From the NCBI GenBank assembly GCA_045580775.1, contig JAZNOK010000165.1, forward strand, positions 1 through 27,097: a DNA stretch of 27,097 nucleotides, given 5' to 3'. Made by a program: the position numbers and the translations under genes. Source of the DNA: JAZMZS01 sp045580775. GTDB taxonomy: Bacteria > Bacillota > Clostridia > Oscillospirales > CAG-272. Within the stretch, counting starts at the first letter, position 1, and each line of letters opens with the position of its first letter. The notes under the pieces were generated by a model. That model saw nothing but the letters and a program-made list of their open reading frames with translations. It was not told where the DNA came from and did not search any database. Below, piece by piece: positions 1 to 7,905 of the stretch.

Positions 1-30
1 TCACAGAACGACATGGCTACGATCCGACTT
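1..30. other. Residual sequencing adapter (BGI/MGI DNBSEQ type), not genomic
   Basis: The first 30 bases, read on the minus strand, start AAGTCGGATCGTAGCCATGT and continue exactly as the reverse-read adapter of the BGISEQ/DNBSEQ platform does, as I recall that oligonucleotide. The match ends at base 30. The in-frame TAG at 30-32 is formed at the adapter/genome junction. Treat these bases as vector/adapter contamination at a contig end. Identification is from memory of the adapter, not from a search. Confidence 0.9.
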
Positions 31-32
31 AG

Positions 33-626
33 GTTTTAAAAGACAAGGTGTCGGATGAGCTTCGACAGTCGTATCTGGATGAAAATTATGCCCACACCAC
101 TCACATTTTTGTCGCGACTGAGTATGATTATAACATTGATGAGAACGGCACACTGATATATGATTCTGACGGAAAGTATACTGTGGATCTGACCGAAGAG
201 CAAAAATCAGAAAAACGAAAAAAGATCTCTGAGATAGATGCACTTGAGCTTAATTCTGAGAATTTCTTTGAATATCAAGAGAAGTATAACGAGGATCCTG
301 CCATTAAAGAGTATAAAAACGGATATTTTGTCAGCTCAAAGATTGATTATGACACTGCATATATTTCAGCTGCACTTACCATGGAAGTGGGAGAGATAAG
401 AAAGGTTGAGGGAGAGAACGGTGTATATTACATTTTAAAGCAGGAAATGCCTAAGGGTGCATATTCAGACTCCGATAACGCAGATTTCTTTGAAAAGTAT
501 GACTCTTATATTCTGGATTATCTGTATTGGCAAGAGATGGATGTGCATCTTGATAAAATTACTGTAAATGAATCTTTGAAGAAAAATATTAGTATAAAAA
601 CGGTTACACCATGTTGGCACTTTTAG
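33..626 (+). CDS. Parvulin-like (PpiC/SurA/PrsA-type) peptidyl-prolyl isomerase domain protein, 5'-partial
   Basis: Only the C-terminal part of the gene is present. The frame is open from base 33; the upstream in-frame TAG lies in the adapter junction and is artefactual. The pattern VSDELRQSYLDENYAHTTHIF (residues 1-20 after GTG 48) is the usual lead-in to a parvulin domain, with the HI..T strand. A second half, from YFVSSKIDYDTAYISAALTM on, resembles the family's 'AA..l.vGEi..v.G.yyI' end. The domain is weakly conserved and interrupted by an acidic/Lys-rich insert, so isomerase activity is uncertain. Family members are usually lipoproteins or secreted foldases, but the N-terminal signal would lie outside the window. 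GTG 48 lacks a good SD and is probably an internal codon. A terminator follows immediately. Confidence 0.65.
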   Translation, partial: VLKDKVSDELRQSYLDENYAHTTHIFVATEYDYNIDENGTLIYDSDGKYTVDLTEEQKSEKRKKISEIDALELNSENFFEYQEKYNEDPAIKEYKNGYFVSSKIDYDTAYISAALTMEVGEIRKVEGENGVYYILKQEMPKGAYSDSDNADFFEKYDSYILDYLYWQEMDVHLDKITVNESLKKNISIKTVTPCWHF

Positions 627-635
627 GTTCTTTTG

Positions 636-664
636 GCACCCGCGATTTTTCGCGGGTGCTTTTT
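636..664 (+). terminator. Rho-independent terminator after the parvulin-like gene
   Basis: A perfect 10-bp G+C-rich stem (636-645 with 650-659) has a TTTT loop and is followed by five T residues. It lies 10 bases after the stop codon and separates this gene from the spoIIG operon. Confidence 0.95.
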
Positions 665-731
665 CTATTTACAAATATAGAGCATATCGGTTCTATTATC
701 TAAGAAAAAAGCGTGAGGTTATTATTATCCT

Positions 732-764
732 TTGACATATTTCTTGATTTTGTATTCATATAAT
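732..764 (+). promoter_or_regulatory. Candidate spoIIG promoter: TTGACA, 21-bp spacer, TATAAT, with a 0A-like box
   Basis: A perfect -35 (TTGACA, 732-737) and a perfect -10 (TATAAT, 759-764) are separated by 21 bp, not 17. The B. subtilis spoIIG promoter is known for a 22-bp spacer and activation of the SigA holoenzyme by Spo0A~P. TTTGACA (731-737) differs by one base from the inverse of the 0A box TGTCGAA and overlaps the -35, as in B. subtilis. Spo0A control is an inference. Confidence 0.7.
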
Positions 765-795
765 GTTACATGAGAAGTAAAAGAGGTATTACGCT

Positions 796-1668
796 ATGTA
801 TACGGATGTTTATGTGGATGTATTGTTTTTGATCAATTTCACTATGGATGCTATAGCTCTGTATATTACATCAAGATTGTGCTCGCAAAGGCCGGGTATC
901 CTCAGAACGGTTGTAGCCGCGTCTGTAGGAGCACTATATTCTATATTATCAGTTTTTGTTGTATTAGAACCTCTTTTAGATATCTTTGTTTTTGTTCTTA
1001 TCTGTTTGATCATGAGTTGCATAGCTTGGAAGTGTACACTTTTGTCGGACATTATCAAAAGAAGTGTGATCATGCTCATATCTTCTTCTTTACTTGGGGG
1101 GATCATGAGTGCAGCATACAGCATGCTCTCGAAGATCAGTTTTTTGTCTTACGGTGATACATACAGCTTGAGAGGTGGGCTTTTAGGTTTTTTTATTCTT
1201 GCATCTTTGAGCCTATTCGGAGCAATGATTTTGACATCGCTTCACGGTAGCGGTAACATGCCCTCTGTAGCTTATGTCAAAATCATACTTTTCGGAAAGG
1301 AAGTTAATGCCAAAGGAATCTTTGATTCGGGAAATTTACTACGCGATCCCTTATCCGGCAGATATGTAATAATCGTGCGTAGCGACCTGTTTTCAGGTGT
1401 GTTAAGTTCCGACTTCTTGAAAAGTGCTGAACAAGCAGATGTAAGTTTGCTCGAACGCATATCAAATAAGGAAAAGGTCCGATTTCGACTCGTTCCGATG
1501 AAGGGAGTCGGAGAAGAAAAGATTCTGATAGGTGTATCTGCGGATAAGGTCAAACTAAAAATCAACAAAAAAGGAAAAGAAGTTTACGTAGACCGCGATG
1601 CAGTAATAGGATTGATTTCAGCACTTGACAAAGATATCGAATGTATCGTTCCTCAGGTGCTGATCTGA
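796..1668 (+). CDS. spoIIGA: Sporulation sigma-E factor-processing peptidase SpoIIGA
   Basis: Membrane-embedded aspartic protease that removes the pro-sequence of SigE in the mother cell after the forespore signal SpoIIR arrives. The first ~150 of 290 residues form about five hydrophobic segments, starting with the family-typical MYTDVYVDVLFLINFTMD. The soluble C-terminal half carries FDSGN with the catalytic Asp at residue 177, followed by DPLSGRYVIIV, matching the retroviral-type aspartic protease motif of SpoIIGA. Length is close to the B. subtilis protein (309 residues). ATG 796 is preceded by AGAGG at 782-786. It lies 32 bases upstream of its substrate gene sigE, and the pair is cotranscribed from the unusual promoter at 732-764. 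Confidence 0.96.
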   Translation: MYTDVYVDVLFLINFTMDAIALYITSRLCSQRPGILRTVVAASVGALYSILSVFVVLEPLLDIFVFVLICLIMSCIAWKCTLLSDIIKRSVIMLISSSLLGGIMSAAYSMLSKISFLSYGDTYSLRGGLLGFFILASLSLFGAMILTSLHGSGNMPSVAYVKIILFGKEVNAKGIFDSGNLLRDPLSGRYVIIVRSDLFSGVLSSDFLKSAEQADVSLLERISNKEKVRFRLVPMKGVGEEKILIGVSADKVKLKINKKGKEVYVDRDAVIGLISALDKDIECIVPQVLI

Positions 1669-1700
1669 TATAATAATTATCTCATAATCGGAGGGAAAAT

Positions 1701-2423
1701 ATGTTTCTGATCAGGATTATCAGCAGGATACTTTTCAGGATAAAGATGTTTTTTGTTCGACGTTTTTCAAGAAAAAGAGCATTATTTTATATTAACGGTC
1801 AGCAGACTCTCCCAAAACCCCTCACATTGGCCGAGGAAGAGAAGATAATATCCATGCTTGAGCTTGATCCTACATTAAGAACGGTTTTGGTTGAGCGAAA
1901 TCTCCGACTTGTAGTTTATATAGCTAAAAAGTTTGAAAATACAGGGACAGGACTTGAGGATCTGATTTCTATCGGAACTATAGGTTTGATAAAGGCTATA
2001 AATACATTTAAGGCTGATAAAAACATCAAACTGGCTACTTATGCATCAAGGTGTATAGAAAATGAAATCCTAATGTACATAAGAAAGGCATCGAGTCACA
2101 GGGGAGATATGTCTATTGACGAGCCTCTAAATGTCGATTGGGACGGAAATGAGCTTTTATTGTCTGACATCCTCGGAAGTGACGAAGATGATGTTTGCCG
2201 CAGTATAGAGGATGATGAGGAAAAGAGAATAGTCAGGGAGGCTGTCGCTTCTTTAGATCCTAGAGAAAAGTTGATCATTGAGCTTAGATACGGTATAGGA
2301 GGTGGAGAGGAAAAAACGCAAAAAGAGGTAGCAGATATGCTGGGTATTTCTCAGTCGTATATATCAAGACTTGAGAAAAAAATTATGGCAGAACTAAAAC
2401 TTACTATCGGTGCAAGGATTTGA
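1701..2423 (+). CDS. sigE: RNA polymerase sporulation sigma factor SigE (pro-sigma-E)
   Basis: Early mother-cell sigma factor, made as an inactive membrane-tethered precursor. Residues 1-29 are a basic, Phe/Ile/Arg-rich amphipathic pro-sequence. FYINGQQTLPKPL (29-41) aligns with the YYIGGSEALPPPL segment around the B. subtilis processing site, so cleavage near residues 28-30 is expected. Region 2 follows (RNLRLVVYIAKKFENTG, GTIGLIKAINTFK, LATYASRCIENEI), then region 4 with the helix-turn-helix TQKEVADMLGISQSYISRLEKK near the C-terminus. Length 240 matches the family (239 in B. subtilis). GGAGGG precedes ATG 1701. Unlike B. subtilis and many clostridia, no sigG follows; a terminator does. Confidence 0.97.
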   Translation: MFLIRIISRILFRIKMFFVRRFSRKRALFYINGQQTLPKPLTLAEEEKIISMLELDPTLRTVLVERNLRLVVYIAKKFENTGTGLEDLISIGTIGLIKAINTFKADKNIKLATYASRCIENEILMYIRKASSHRGDMSIDEPLNVDWDGNELLLSDILGSDEDDVCRSIEDDEEKRIVREAVASLDPREKLIIELRYGIGGGEEKTQKEVADMLGISQSYISRLEKKIMAELKLTIGARI

Positions 2424-2436
2424 TATTATATTTGTT

Positions 2437-2461
2437 AAAGGCAGGCATTAACTGCCTTTTT
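2437..2461 (+). terminator. Rho-independent terminator after sigE
   Basis: An 8-bp stem (2437-2444 with 2452-2459) closes a 7-base loop and ends in a run of five T residues, 13 bases after the sigE stop codon. Confidence 0.88.
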
Positions 2462-2522
2462 CTATTATTTTTGAATATATAATTCTTCACAAAAAGTTTT
2501 CTTTAAAAATTGCTCTTTGGTA

Positions 2523-2551
2523 TTGAAATGATGATGATTTTTTGATAAAAT
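2523..2551 (+). promoter_or_regulatory. Candidate SigA promoter for the TVP38-miaB block
   Basis: TTGAAA (2523-2528), a 17-bp spacer and TAAAAT (2546-2551) lie in an A+T-rich spacer after the sigE terminator and about 65 bases before the next gene. In such A+T-rich sequence a chance match is possible. Confidence 0.45.
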
Positions 2552-2615
2552 AAATAAGATAATGCTAAAGTGACTCAAACTATGTAAAATAAAGTTGTCG
2601 GAGAGTTGGTTTAAG

Positions 2616-3359
2616 GTGAAAAACAAGGCTCTGAAAGATCTCGGAAAACAAAAAAACATTATAAAAATTATTGTATGGATCCTTTGTGCTTTTTTGTTGG
2701 CTGCGATTTGTGCTTATTTGTTTCCAGTTGTTTTGAGATTGAAGGATCCGGATGTCAGAGATGAGGTCCGTGTATTTATAACTGACAGGGGAGCTGTCGG
2801 AGCTTTGATAATGCTCGGTATACAGCTTGTGCAGGTTATACTTTCGATTATTCCGGGTGAACCTGTGGAAGTGCTGTTTGGCTTTGTTTACGGACCTTGG
2901 CTCGGAGCTTTGTTGTGTCTGGCGGGAATGATGCTTGGCTCTTTTTCGGTTTTTTGTTTTATCAAGGCTCTTGGTAGAAATTTTATGGAAAGAACCGAAC
3001 AAAGCGAAAAGTACAGAAAACTCAAATTTCTCAAAGATCCAAAGAAGCGTGATATTCTTATATTCATACTGTTCTTACTACCCGGAACACCAAAAGACAC
3101 TTTAACATATTTTGCTCCTTTCACAAAAATAGATCTCGGAAAATTTCTGTTTTTGTCCACTCTCGGACGCATACCGTCGGTCATAAGTTCTACTTTTGCA
3201 GGTGAGAGCATATTTACAGGAGATTATGTAGGAAGTATTTTTATCTTTGTAATTACCGGAGCTATAGGAATTCTGGGTATATTTTTATATAACTTTTTGC
3301 TTTCTAAGCATTCATCGAGTAAAATAACATCTGATACGGAAGATAAAGAAAATGATTGA
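2616..3359 (+). CDS. TVP38/TMEM64 family inner-membrane protein (SNARE-associated/DedA-like fold)
   Basis: Polytopic membrane protein of the TVP38/TMEM64 (PF09335) family. Relatives are implicated in membrane lipid handling, but the substrate here is unknown. A hydrophobic segment near the N-terminus (IIKIIVWILCAFLLAAICAY) is followed by the family core: PGEPVEVLFGFVYGPWLGA, then PGTPKDTLTYFAPFT, then RIPSVISSTFAGE, and a final C-terminal helix before a Ser/Lys/Asp-rich tail. GTG 2616 is chosen because GGAGAG (2600-2605) sits 10 bases upstream. The frame extends to TTG 2595, which has no SD. The gene overlaps miaB by 8 bases, so the two are translationally coupled. Confidence 0.88.
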   Translation: MKNKALKDLGKQKNIIKIIVWILCAFLLAAICAYLFPVVLRLKDPDVRDEVRVFITDRGAVGALIMLGIQLVQVILSIIPGEPVEVLFGFVYGPWLGALLCLAGMMLGSFSVFCFIKALGRNFMERTEQSEKYRKLKFLKDPKKRDILIFILFLLPGTPKDTLTYFAPFTKIDLGKFLFLSTLGRIPSVISSTFAGESIFTGDYVGSIFIFVITGAIGILGIFLYNFLLSKHSSSKITSDTEDKEND

Positions 3360-4725
3360 TTATATAGACAAAGTCAGACGGATCATAACCGAAAAAGTTA
3401 GATCTGACAACAGACAGAGACGTGTATATTCGCTGACATTCGGATGTCAGCAAAATGAGGCGGACAGCGAGAGGTTACTGGGTACGGCTATAGCTATGGG
3501 TTATACAAAATGCGATGATCCGAAGGATGCCGATCTTATACTTGTCAATACCTGTGCAATAAGAGAGCATGCAGAGCTGAAAGCACTTTCGGTTATAGGT
3601 CAGTTCAAACACATAAAGGATCAAAACCCGGAGCTTGTGATAGGCGTGTGCGGGTGTATGACCGCACAGCTTCATAGAGTAGAAGAATTAAAGCACAGAT
3701 ATCCTTATGTCAGCTTCACGCTTGATCCATCCGAGATGAGCATGCTGCCACAGATACTCTATCGCCATCTTACTGAAAAGAAACGTTTATTCTTGCTTGA
3801 AGAGAGTGAGGATAATATCGGAGAAGGCATGCCTGTAGAACGCGAAAGCAAACTCAAGTCATGGCTCTCTATTATGTACGGTTGTAATAATTTCTGTACT
3901 TATTGTATAGTCCCCTATGTCAGAGGAAGAGAGAGAAGCCGTTCAAAGGATGCGATACTACAAGAGGCAAGAGATCTGATACTCGGAGGAGCAAAAGAGA
4001 TCACATTGCTCGGACAGAATGTAAATTCATACAGAGGAGAATGTGATTTTGCCGAGCTCATAGACGAGGTTGCTTCTATTGACGGTGATTTTTTGGTGAG
4101 ATTTATGACAAGCCACCCTAAGGATGCATCGGACAAGCTCATATCTGTAATGAAGAACAACAAAAAGATCGCGAGACACTTTCATTTGCCCCTGCAATCC
4201 GGCTCTGACGCGGTGCTTTCCGCTATGAATCGCAAGTATACAAGAGACAGATATATGTCACTCGTCTTCAAACTTCGAGACGCTATGCCCGATATTACGA
4301 TCACCAGTGATATTATTGTCGGGTTTCCCGGAGAAACCGAGGCGGATTTTGAGGATACACTCGATATAGTTGAGCGTGCTCGGTTTGATATGATCTATTC
4401 TTTCATATATTCCCCGAGAAAAGGTACTCCGGCGGCTAAGATGGAAGATCAGATTCAAAGAGAAATACAAAATGCACGTTTTGACAGGTTGCTTGAGCTT
4501 CAGAACAGAATTGCACTGGAGAAAAACGAACAGTTGGTCTCTCGGACTTTGCGGGTGCTGTCGGAAGGTAAAAGCAAATCCAACAATGGTGTGTTTTCTG
4601 CCAGGACCGAAGGAAACAAGATAGTTCATTTTGTTGATCGGACAGGTGATAGCTATGGAAAATTTGTCGATGTAAAGATAACGAGAGCTGAGCCGTTTTT
4701 GCTTCATGGCGAACTTGTGAAATAG
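3352..4725 (+). CDS. miaB: tRNA-2-methylthio-N6-dimethylallyladenosine synthase MiaB
   Basis: Radical SAM methylthiotransferase that adds the methylthio group to i6A37 of tRNAs reading UNN codons. The N-terminal UPF0004 domain supplies the auxiliary cluster ligands Cys32 (FGCQQNEAD), Cys68 (VNTCAIRE) and Cys102 (CGCM). The SAM cluster motif is C178-x3-C182-x2-C185 in YGCNNFCTYCIVPYVRGRE. The DIIVGFPGET motif and a C-terminal TRAM domain (about residues 385-455) complete the family architecture. The FGCQQN and CAIRE sequences favour MiaB over MtaB or RimO. Its partner miaA is not in the window. The start overlaps the preceding gene by 8 bases. Confidence 0.96.
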   Translation: MIDYIDKVRRIITEKVRSDNRQRRVYSLTFGCQQNEADSERLLGTAIAMGYTKCDDPKDADLILVNTCAIREHAELKALSVIGQFKHIKDQNPELVIGVCGCMTAQLHRVEELKHRYPYVSFTLDPSEMSMLPQILYRHLTEKKRLFLLEESEDNIGEGMPVERESKLKSWLSIMYGCNNFCTYCIVPYVRGRERSRSKDAILQEARDLILGGAKEITLLGQNVNSYRGECDFAELIDEVASIDGDFLVRFMTSHPKDASDKLISVMKNNKKIARHFHLPLQSGSDAVLSAMNRKYTRDRYMSLVFKLRDAMPDITITSDIIVGFPGETEADFEDTLDIVERARFDMIYSFIYSPRKGTPAAKMEDQIQREIQNARFDRLLELQNRIALEKNEQLVSRTLRVLSEGKSKSNNGVFSARTEGNKIVHFVDRTGDSYGKFVDVKITRAEPFLLHGELVK

Positions 4726-4761
4726 TTAAATAATTTTATATAAAGAAAGAGGTATTGAAAG

Positions 4762-5169
4762 ATGAACAAACAGATTATTGAGTCTGCAAAGGCACTTGGA
4801 GAGATGATAAAGAATGACGAGATCACTCTCAGATATGAGAAAGCAGGCGATCAGTACAAGAACAGCACAGAGCTGAACACACTTATCACTGAGTATAATG
4901 TACAGAGAACTGCACTCGGTGAAGAATACAAGAAGGAAGAAAAGGATCAGCAGCTCATTGATTCTATCAACAATAGAATTGCTCAGATATATAAGGATAT
5001 CACAACTCATCCGGTCTACACAGAGTATGTAGAAGCACAGGAAGCTATGAACGCACTTGTCAATGACGTGAATCGTGAGATCACTGCGGCAATTTACGGC
5101 GAATATCCTGAAGAGAACTGCACACACGATTGCTCGACCTGCGGCGGATCGTGCGGTCACAACCACTAA
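4762..5169 (+). CDS. YlbF/YmcA family protein with C-terminal cysteine cluster
   Basis: Small helical protein (135 residues) of the YlbF/YmcA (former DUF964) family. B. subtilis members YlbF and YmcA form a complex with YaaT (RicAFT) that binds Fe-S clusters and helps RNase Y mature mRNAs and affects sporulation and biofilm pathways. Helical, charged residues 1-115 fit the family (for example HPVYTEYVEAQEAMN). The tail has C120-x3-C124-x2-C127-x3-C131 plus three His, a likely metal or Fe-S site. Position between miaB and mutS is common in clostridia. Whether it acts on RNase Y here cannot be read from the sequence. GAAAGAGG lies before ATG 4762. Confidence 0.88.
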   Translation: MNKQIIESAKALGEMIKNDEITLRYEKAGDQYKNSTELNTLITEYNVQRTALGEEYKKEEKDQQLIDSINNRIAQIYKDITTHPVYTEYVEAQEAMNALVNDVNREITAAIYGEYPEENCTHDCSTCGGSCGHNH

Positions 5170-5186
5170 ACTGAAATGACATTCAC

Positions 5187-5230
5187 TATCCCGGATATCC
5201 GTCATGTGATAATGACGGATGTTCAGGATA
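5187..5230 (+). other. Long imperfect hairpin between the ylbF-like gene and mutS
   Basis: Bases 5187-5205 pair with 5212-5230. The apical 9 bp (5197-5205/5212-5220) are perfect, continuing with two G-T pairs and one C-A mismatch to a base of 5 more pairs, around a 6-base loop (5206-5211). There is no T-run after it, so it is not a standard intrinsic terminator. The descending arm runs into TATAAT at 5229-5234. Possible roles are mRNA processing or stability, or control of mutS. Confidence 0.75.
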
Positions 5231-5234
5231 TAAT
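5206..5234 (+). promoter_or_regulatory. Weak candidate promoter in front of mutS
   Basis: TATAAT at 5229-5234 is a perfect -10. At 17-bp spacing the only -35 is GTGATA (5206-5211), which is 4 of 6 and falls in the hairpin loop. A start near 5241 would still leave the mutS SD (5248-5254) on the transcript. Confidence 0.3.
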
Positions 5235-5258
5235 TTAAGCATGAAACGGAGAAGAAAT

Positions 5259-7874
5259 ATGGCACTTTCACCCATGATGCAGCAATATTTCGAAATAAAG
5301 AACAGTTACAAAGGCTATATACTTATGTACCGTCTCGGAGATTTTTACGAGATGTTTTTTGATGATGCTATTACTGCATCAAGAGAGCTTGAGCTTACCT
5401 TGACAGGCAGAGACTGCGGTGAGGAGGAGAGAGCTCCTATGTGCGGTGTTCCGTTTCATAAGTCAGACATATATATCGGCAGACTGGTTGAAAAAGGATA
5501 TAAAGTCGCAATTTGCGAGCAGGTCGAGGATCCTGCACTCGCGAAAGGTCTTGTTAAAAGAGAAGTGATTCGCGTGATCACTCCCGGTACCATAATCGAA
5601 AATACTCTTTTGTCAGAAGGTAAGAATAATTATCTCGGTGCTGTATGTATAGATAATAAAAATAACATAGGTGTCGCATTTGTTGATATTACTACAGGAA
5701 AGATGAGTGCCACTGAGTTTGAGGGGGAACTTGCCTTAAACAAGCTTGTAAATGAGCTTGGAACATATTCTCCGTCCGAGCTTCTTATAAGCTGTGACAG
5801 AGATCAGATACCCGAGATTGAAAAGTTTGCTTCTGAGAAAAACGGTGCAATGTTTTCGTTTGGTGAGATCGAGCGTTTTGATGCCGCAACTGCAAAAGGA
5901 AACGCGTCACAGTGCTTTGGTTCTGATATGGCAGAAAAGCTTTCCGACTATAGAAACGCACTTTGTGCTGTCGGGGCTCTTTTCTCTTATATCATAGAGA
6001 CTCAAAAGACTGATCTTTCGTATATAAAGGATCTTGATTTTTATACGGACGGTAAATATGTTGAGCTGGATTACAATACAAGAAGGAATCTTGAGCTTGC
6101 TGAGTCTATGAGGACAAAAGACAAAAAAGGCTCACTTCTGGCAGCCATTGACCGTACTAATACAGCAATGGGTGCAAGGCTGCTTCGTTATTACGTACTT
6201 CATCCGTTGCTGGATGTTTCACAGATACGCCGCCGTCAGAATGCCGTTTCTGACTTTTATGAAGATTTTATGGTCAGAGAGGAATCGCGGGCATTGCTTT
6301 CGTCTGTGCTTGATCTGGAAAGATTGATGGCTAAGGTTGCATACGGTTCTGCGAATGCAAGAGATCTTTTGGGGATATATTCGAGCATTAAGATAATTCC
6401 TGAGCTCAAGAGTATTATCTCATCACTTCAGAGCGATGAAATAACTTCGCTCGTCTTGGGTATGGATGAGCTTGCTGACATTTCGGATCTTATATTTTCT
6501 TCCATAAACGAAAAAGCTCCGAATACCCTTCGCGAGGGCGATATTATCAAGGACGGATACAATCCTGAGGTTGATTATCTCAGATCTGTCAAAGATAATG
6601 CAAAGGGGTGGCTTGCCGAGATTGAACAAAAGGAACGTGACGCAACCGGAATCAAGACTCTTCGCGTTTCGTACAACAAGGTTTTCGGTTATTTTATTGA
6701 AGTTACGAAATCTCTTGTAAATATGGTTCCTGAGAGGTATATAAGAAAGCAGACACTGACAAACTGTGAGAGGTATATCACCGAGGAGCTCAAGGAAATG
6801 GAGGCTACTATTCTCGGTGCCAAGGATAAGCTTGAAGCTCTGGAGTATAATCTTTTCCAGGATATCAGAGAGACTGTATTCGAGAATACCGAGAGAATTT
6901 TTGCTACTGCAAACGCGATGTCAAAGATAGATGTGTACATATCCATGGCGGATATCGCGAAACGAAACAATTATGTAAAGCCTGACGTAGATAATTCCGA
7001 TATTATAGATATCAAGGGCGGTCGTCATCCTGTAGTGGAAAGATTTGTATCAGAGTCTTATTTTGTTCCTAATGACACTTATCTGGATACAAAAAAAGAT
7101 CGACTCATGCTGATAACCGGACCGAATATGGCAGGTAAGAGTACCTACATGAGACAGGTTGCCATTATTACTTTGCTTGCTCAGATAGGTTCATTTGTAC
7201 CCGCATCTGAGGCACATATAGGTATCTGTGACAAGATATTTACCAGAGTAGGAGCATCAGATGATCTGGCCAGCGGACAATCGACATTCATGCTGGAAAT
7301 GAATGAGGTTGCCTATATACTTAAAAATGCAACCAAACGCTCTCTTATCATTTATGATGAGATAGGCAGGGGTACGTCCACTTATGACGGAATGAGTATT
7401 GCCAGAGCGGTTGCGGAGTATACACATTCGGACAAGCTCGGAGCTAAGACGCTTTTTGCCACTCATTATCATGAGCTGACTGTGCTAGAAGAAGAATTTG
7501 AAGGAATAGTAAATTACAATATAGCTGCAAAGAAGCGTGACGATACGATTACGTTTCTGAGAAAGATCGTGCGAGGCTCAACTGACGACAGTTACGGCAT
7601 AGAAGTTGCAAAGCTGGCCGGACTTCCGAATTCTGTTATAAAAAGAGCAAAGCAGATACTTTCATCAATTGAAAATACGGAAAAATTACCCGAAAGGCCC
7701 TCAAAAGTGTCTGTACCGAAGGATGCCGACTGCTTTGATCTCATATCGCAGATGAACGATAGTATAAATGAGGAGATAGCACAAAGAATCAGGTCTATTG
7801 ATATCAATACACTTACCCCAATAGAAGCAATAGGAATACTTTACGAAATGAAAAAAACTCTCGGGGATCAATAG
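5259..7874 (+). CDS. mutS: DNA mismatch repair protein MutS
   Basis: Recognises base mismatches and small loops and recruits MutL. ATG 5259 is chosen over the in-frame ATG 5241 because GGAGAAG (5248-5254) lies just before it and the protein then begins MALSPMMQQYFEIK, as MutS proteins do. It has 871 residues, a typical MutS1 length. The mismatch-reading Phe-x-Glu is F29-Y30-E31 (LGDFYEMF). The Walker A motif GPNMAGKST is at 621-629, followed by GASDDLASGQSTF, the Walker B Asp700-Glu701 in IIYDEIGRGTSTYDG, and TLFATHYHELT. It is 31 bases upstream of mutL. Confidence 0.98.
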   Translation: MALSPMMQQYFEIKNSYKGYILMYRLGDFYEMFFDDAITASRELELTLTGRDCGEEERAPMCGVPFHKSDIYIGRLVEKGYKVAICEQVEDPALAKGLVKREVIRVITPGTIIENTLLSEGKNNYLGAVCIDNKNNIGVAFVDITTGKMSATEFEGELALNKLVNELGTYSPSELLISCDRDQIPEIEKFASEKNGAMFSFGEIERFDAATAKGNASQCFGSDMAEKLSDYRNALCAVGALFSYIIETQKTDLSYIKDLDFYTDGKYVELDYNTRRNLELAESMRTKDKKGSLLAAIDRTNTAMGARLLRYYVLHPLLDVSQIRRRQNAVSDFYEDFMVREESRALLSSVLDLERLMAKVAYGSANARDLLGIYSSIKIIPELKSIISSLQSDEITSLVLGMDELADISDLIFSSINEKAPNTLREGDIIKDGYNPEVDYLRSVKDNAKGWLAEIEQKERDATGIKTLRVSYNKVFGYFIEVTKSLVNMVPERYIRKQTLTNCERYITEELKEMEATILGAKDKLEALEYNLFQDIRETVFENTERIFATANAMSKIDVYISMADIAKRNNYVKPDVDNSDIIDIKGGRHPVVERFVSESYFVPNDTYLDTKKDRLMLITGPNMAGKSTYMRQVAIITLLAQIGSFVPASEAHIGICDKIFTRVGASDDLASGQSTFMLEMNEVAYILKNATKRSLIIYDEIGRGTSTYDGMSIARAVAEYTHSDKLGAKTLFATHYHELTVLEEEFEGIVNYNIAAKKRDDTITFLRKIVRGSTDDSYGIEVAKLAGLPNSVIKRAKQILSSIENTEKLPERPSKVSVPKDADCFDLISQMNDSINEEIAQRIRSIDINTLTPIEAIGILYEMKKTLGDQ

Positions 7875-7905
7875 TATTTTCGTTTAAAAATCATCGGAGG
7901 AAAAG

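Noticed and set aside
30..32. In-frame TAG that would make the first gene a nonsense pseudogene
   Set aside because: The stop is created at the adapter/genome junction; genomic sequence is open from base 33.
5241..5258. Upstream ATG for mutS at 5241
   Set aside because: The SD GGAGAAG lies downstream of it, and ATG 5259 gives the typical MutS N-terminus.
4726..5271. 181-codon minus-strand frame opposite the ylbF-like gene
   Set aside because: Leu/Cys/Ile-rich antisense shadow of an A-rich helical gene; no SD.
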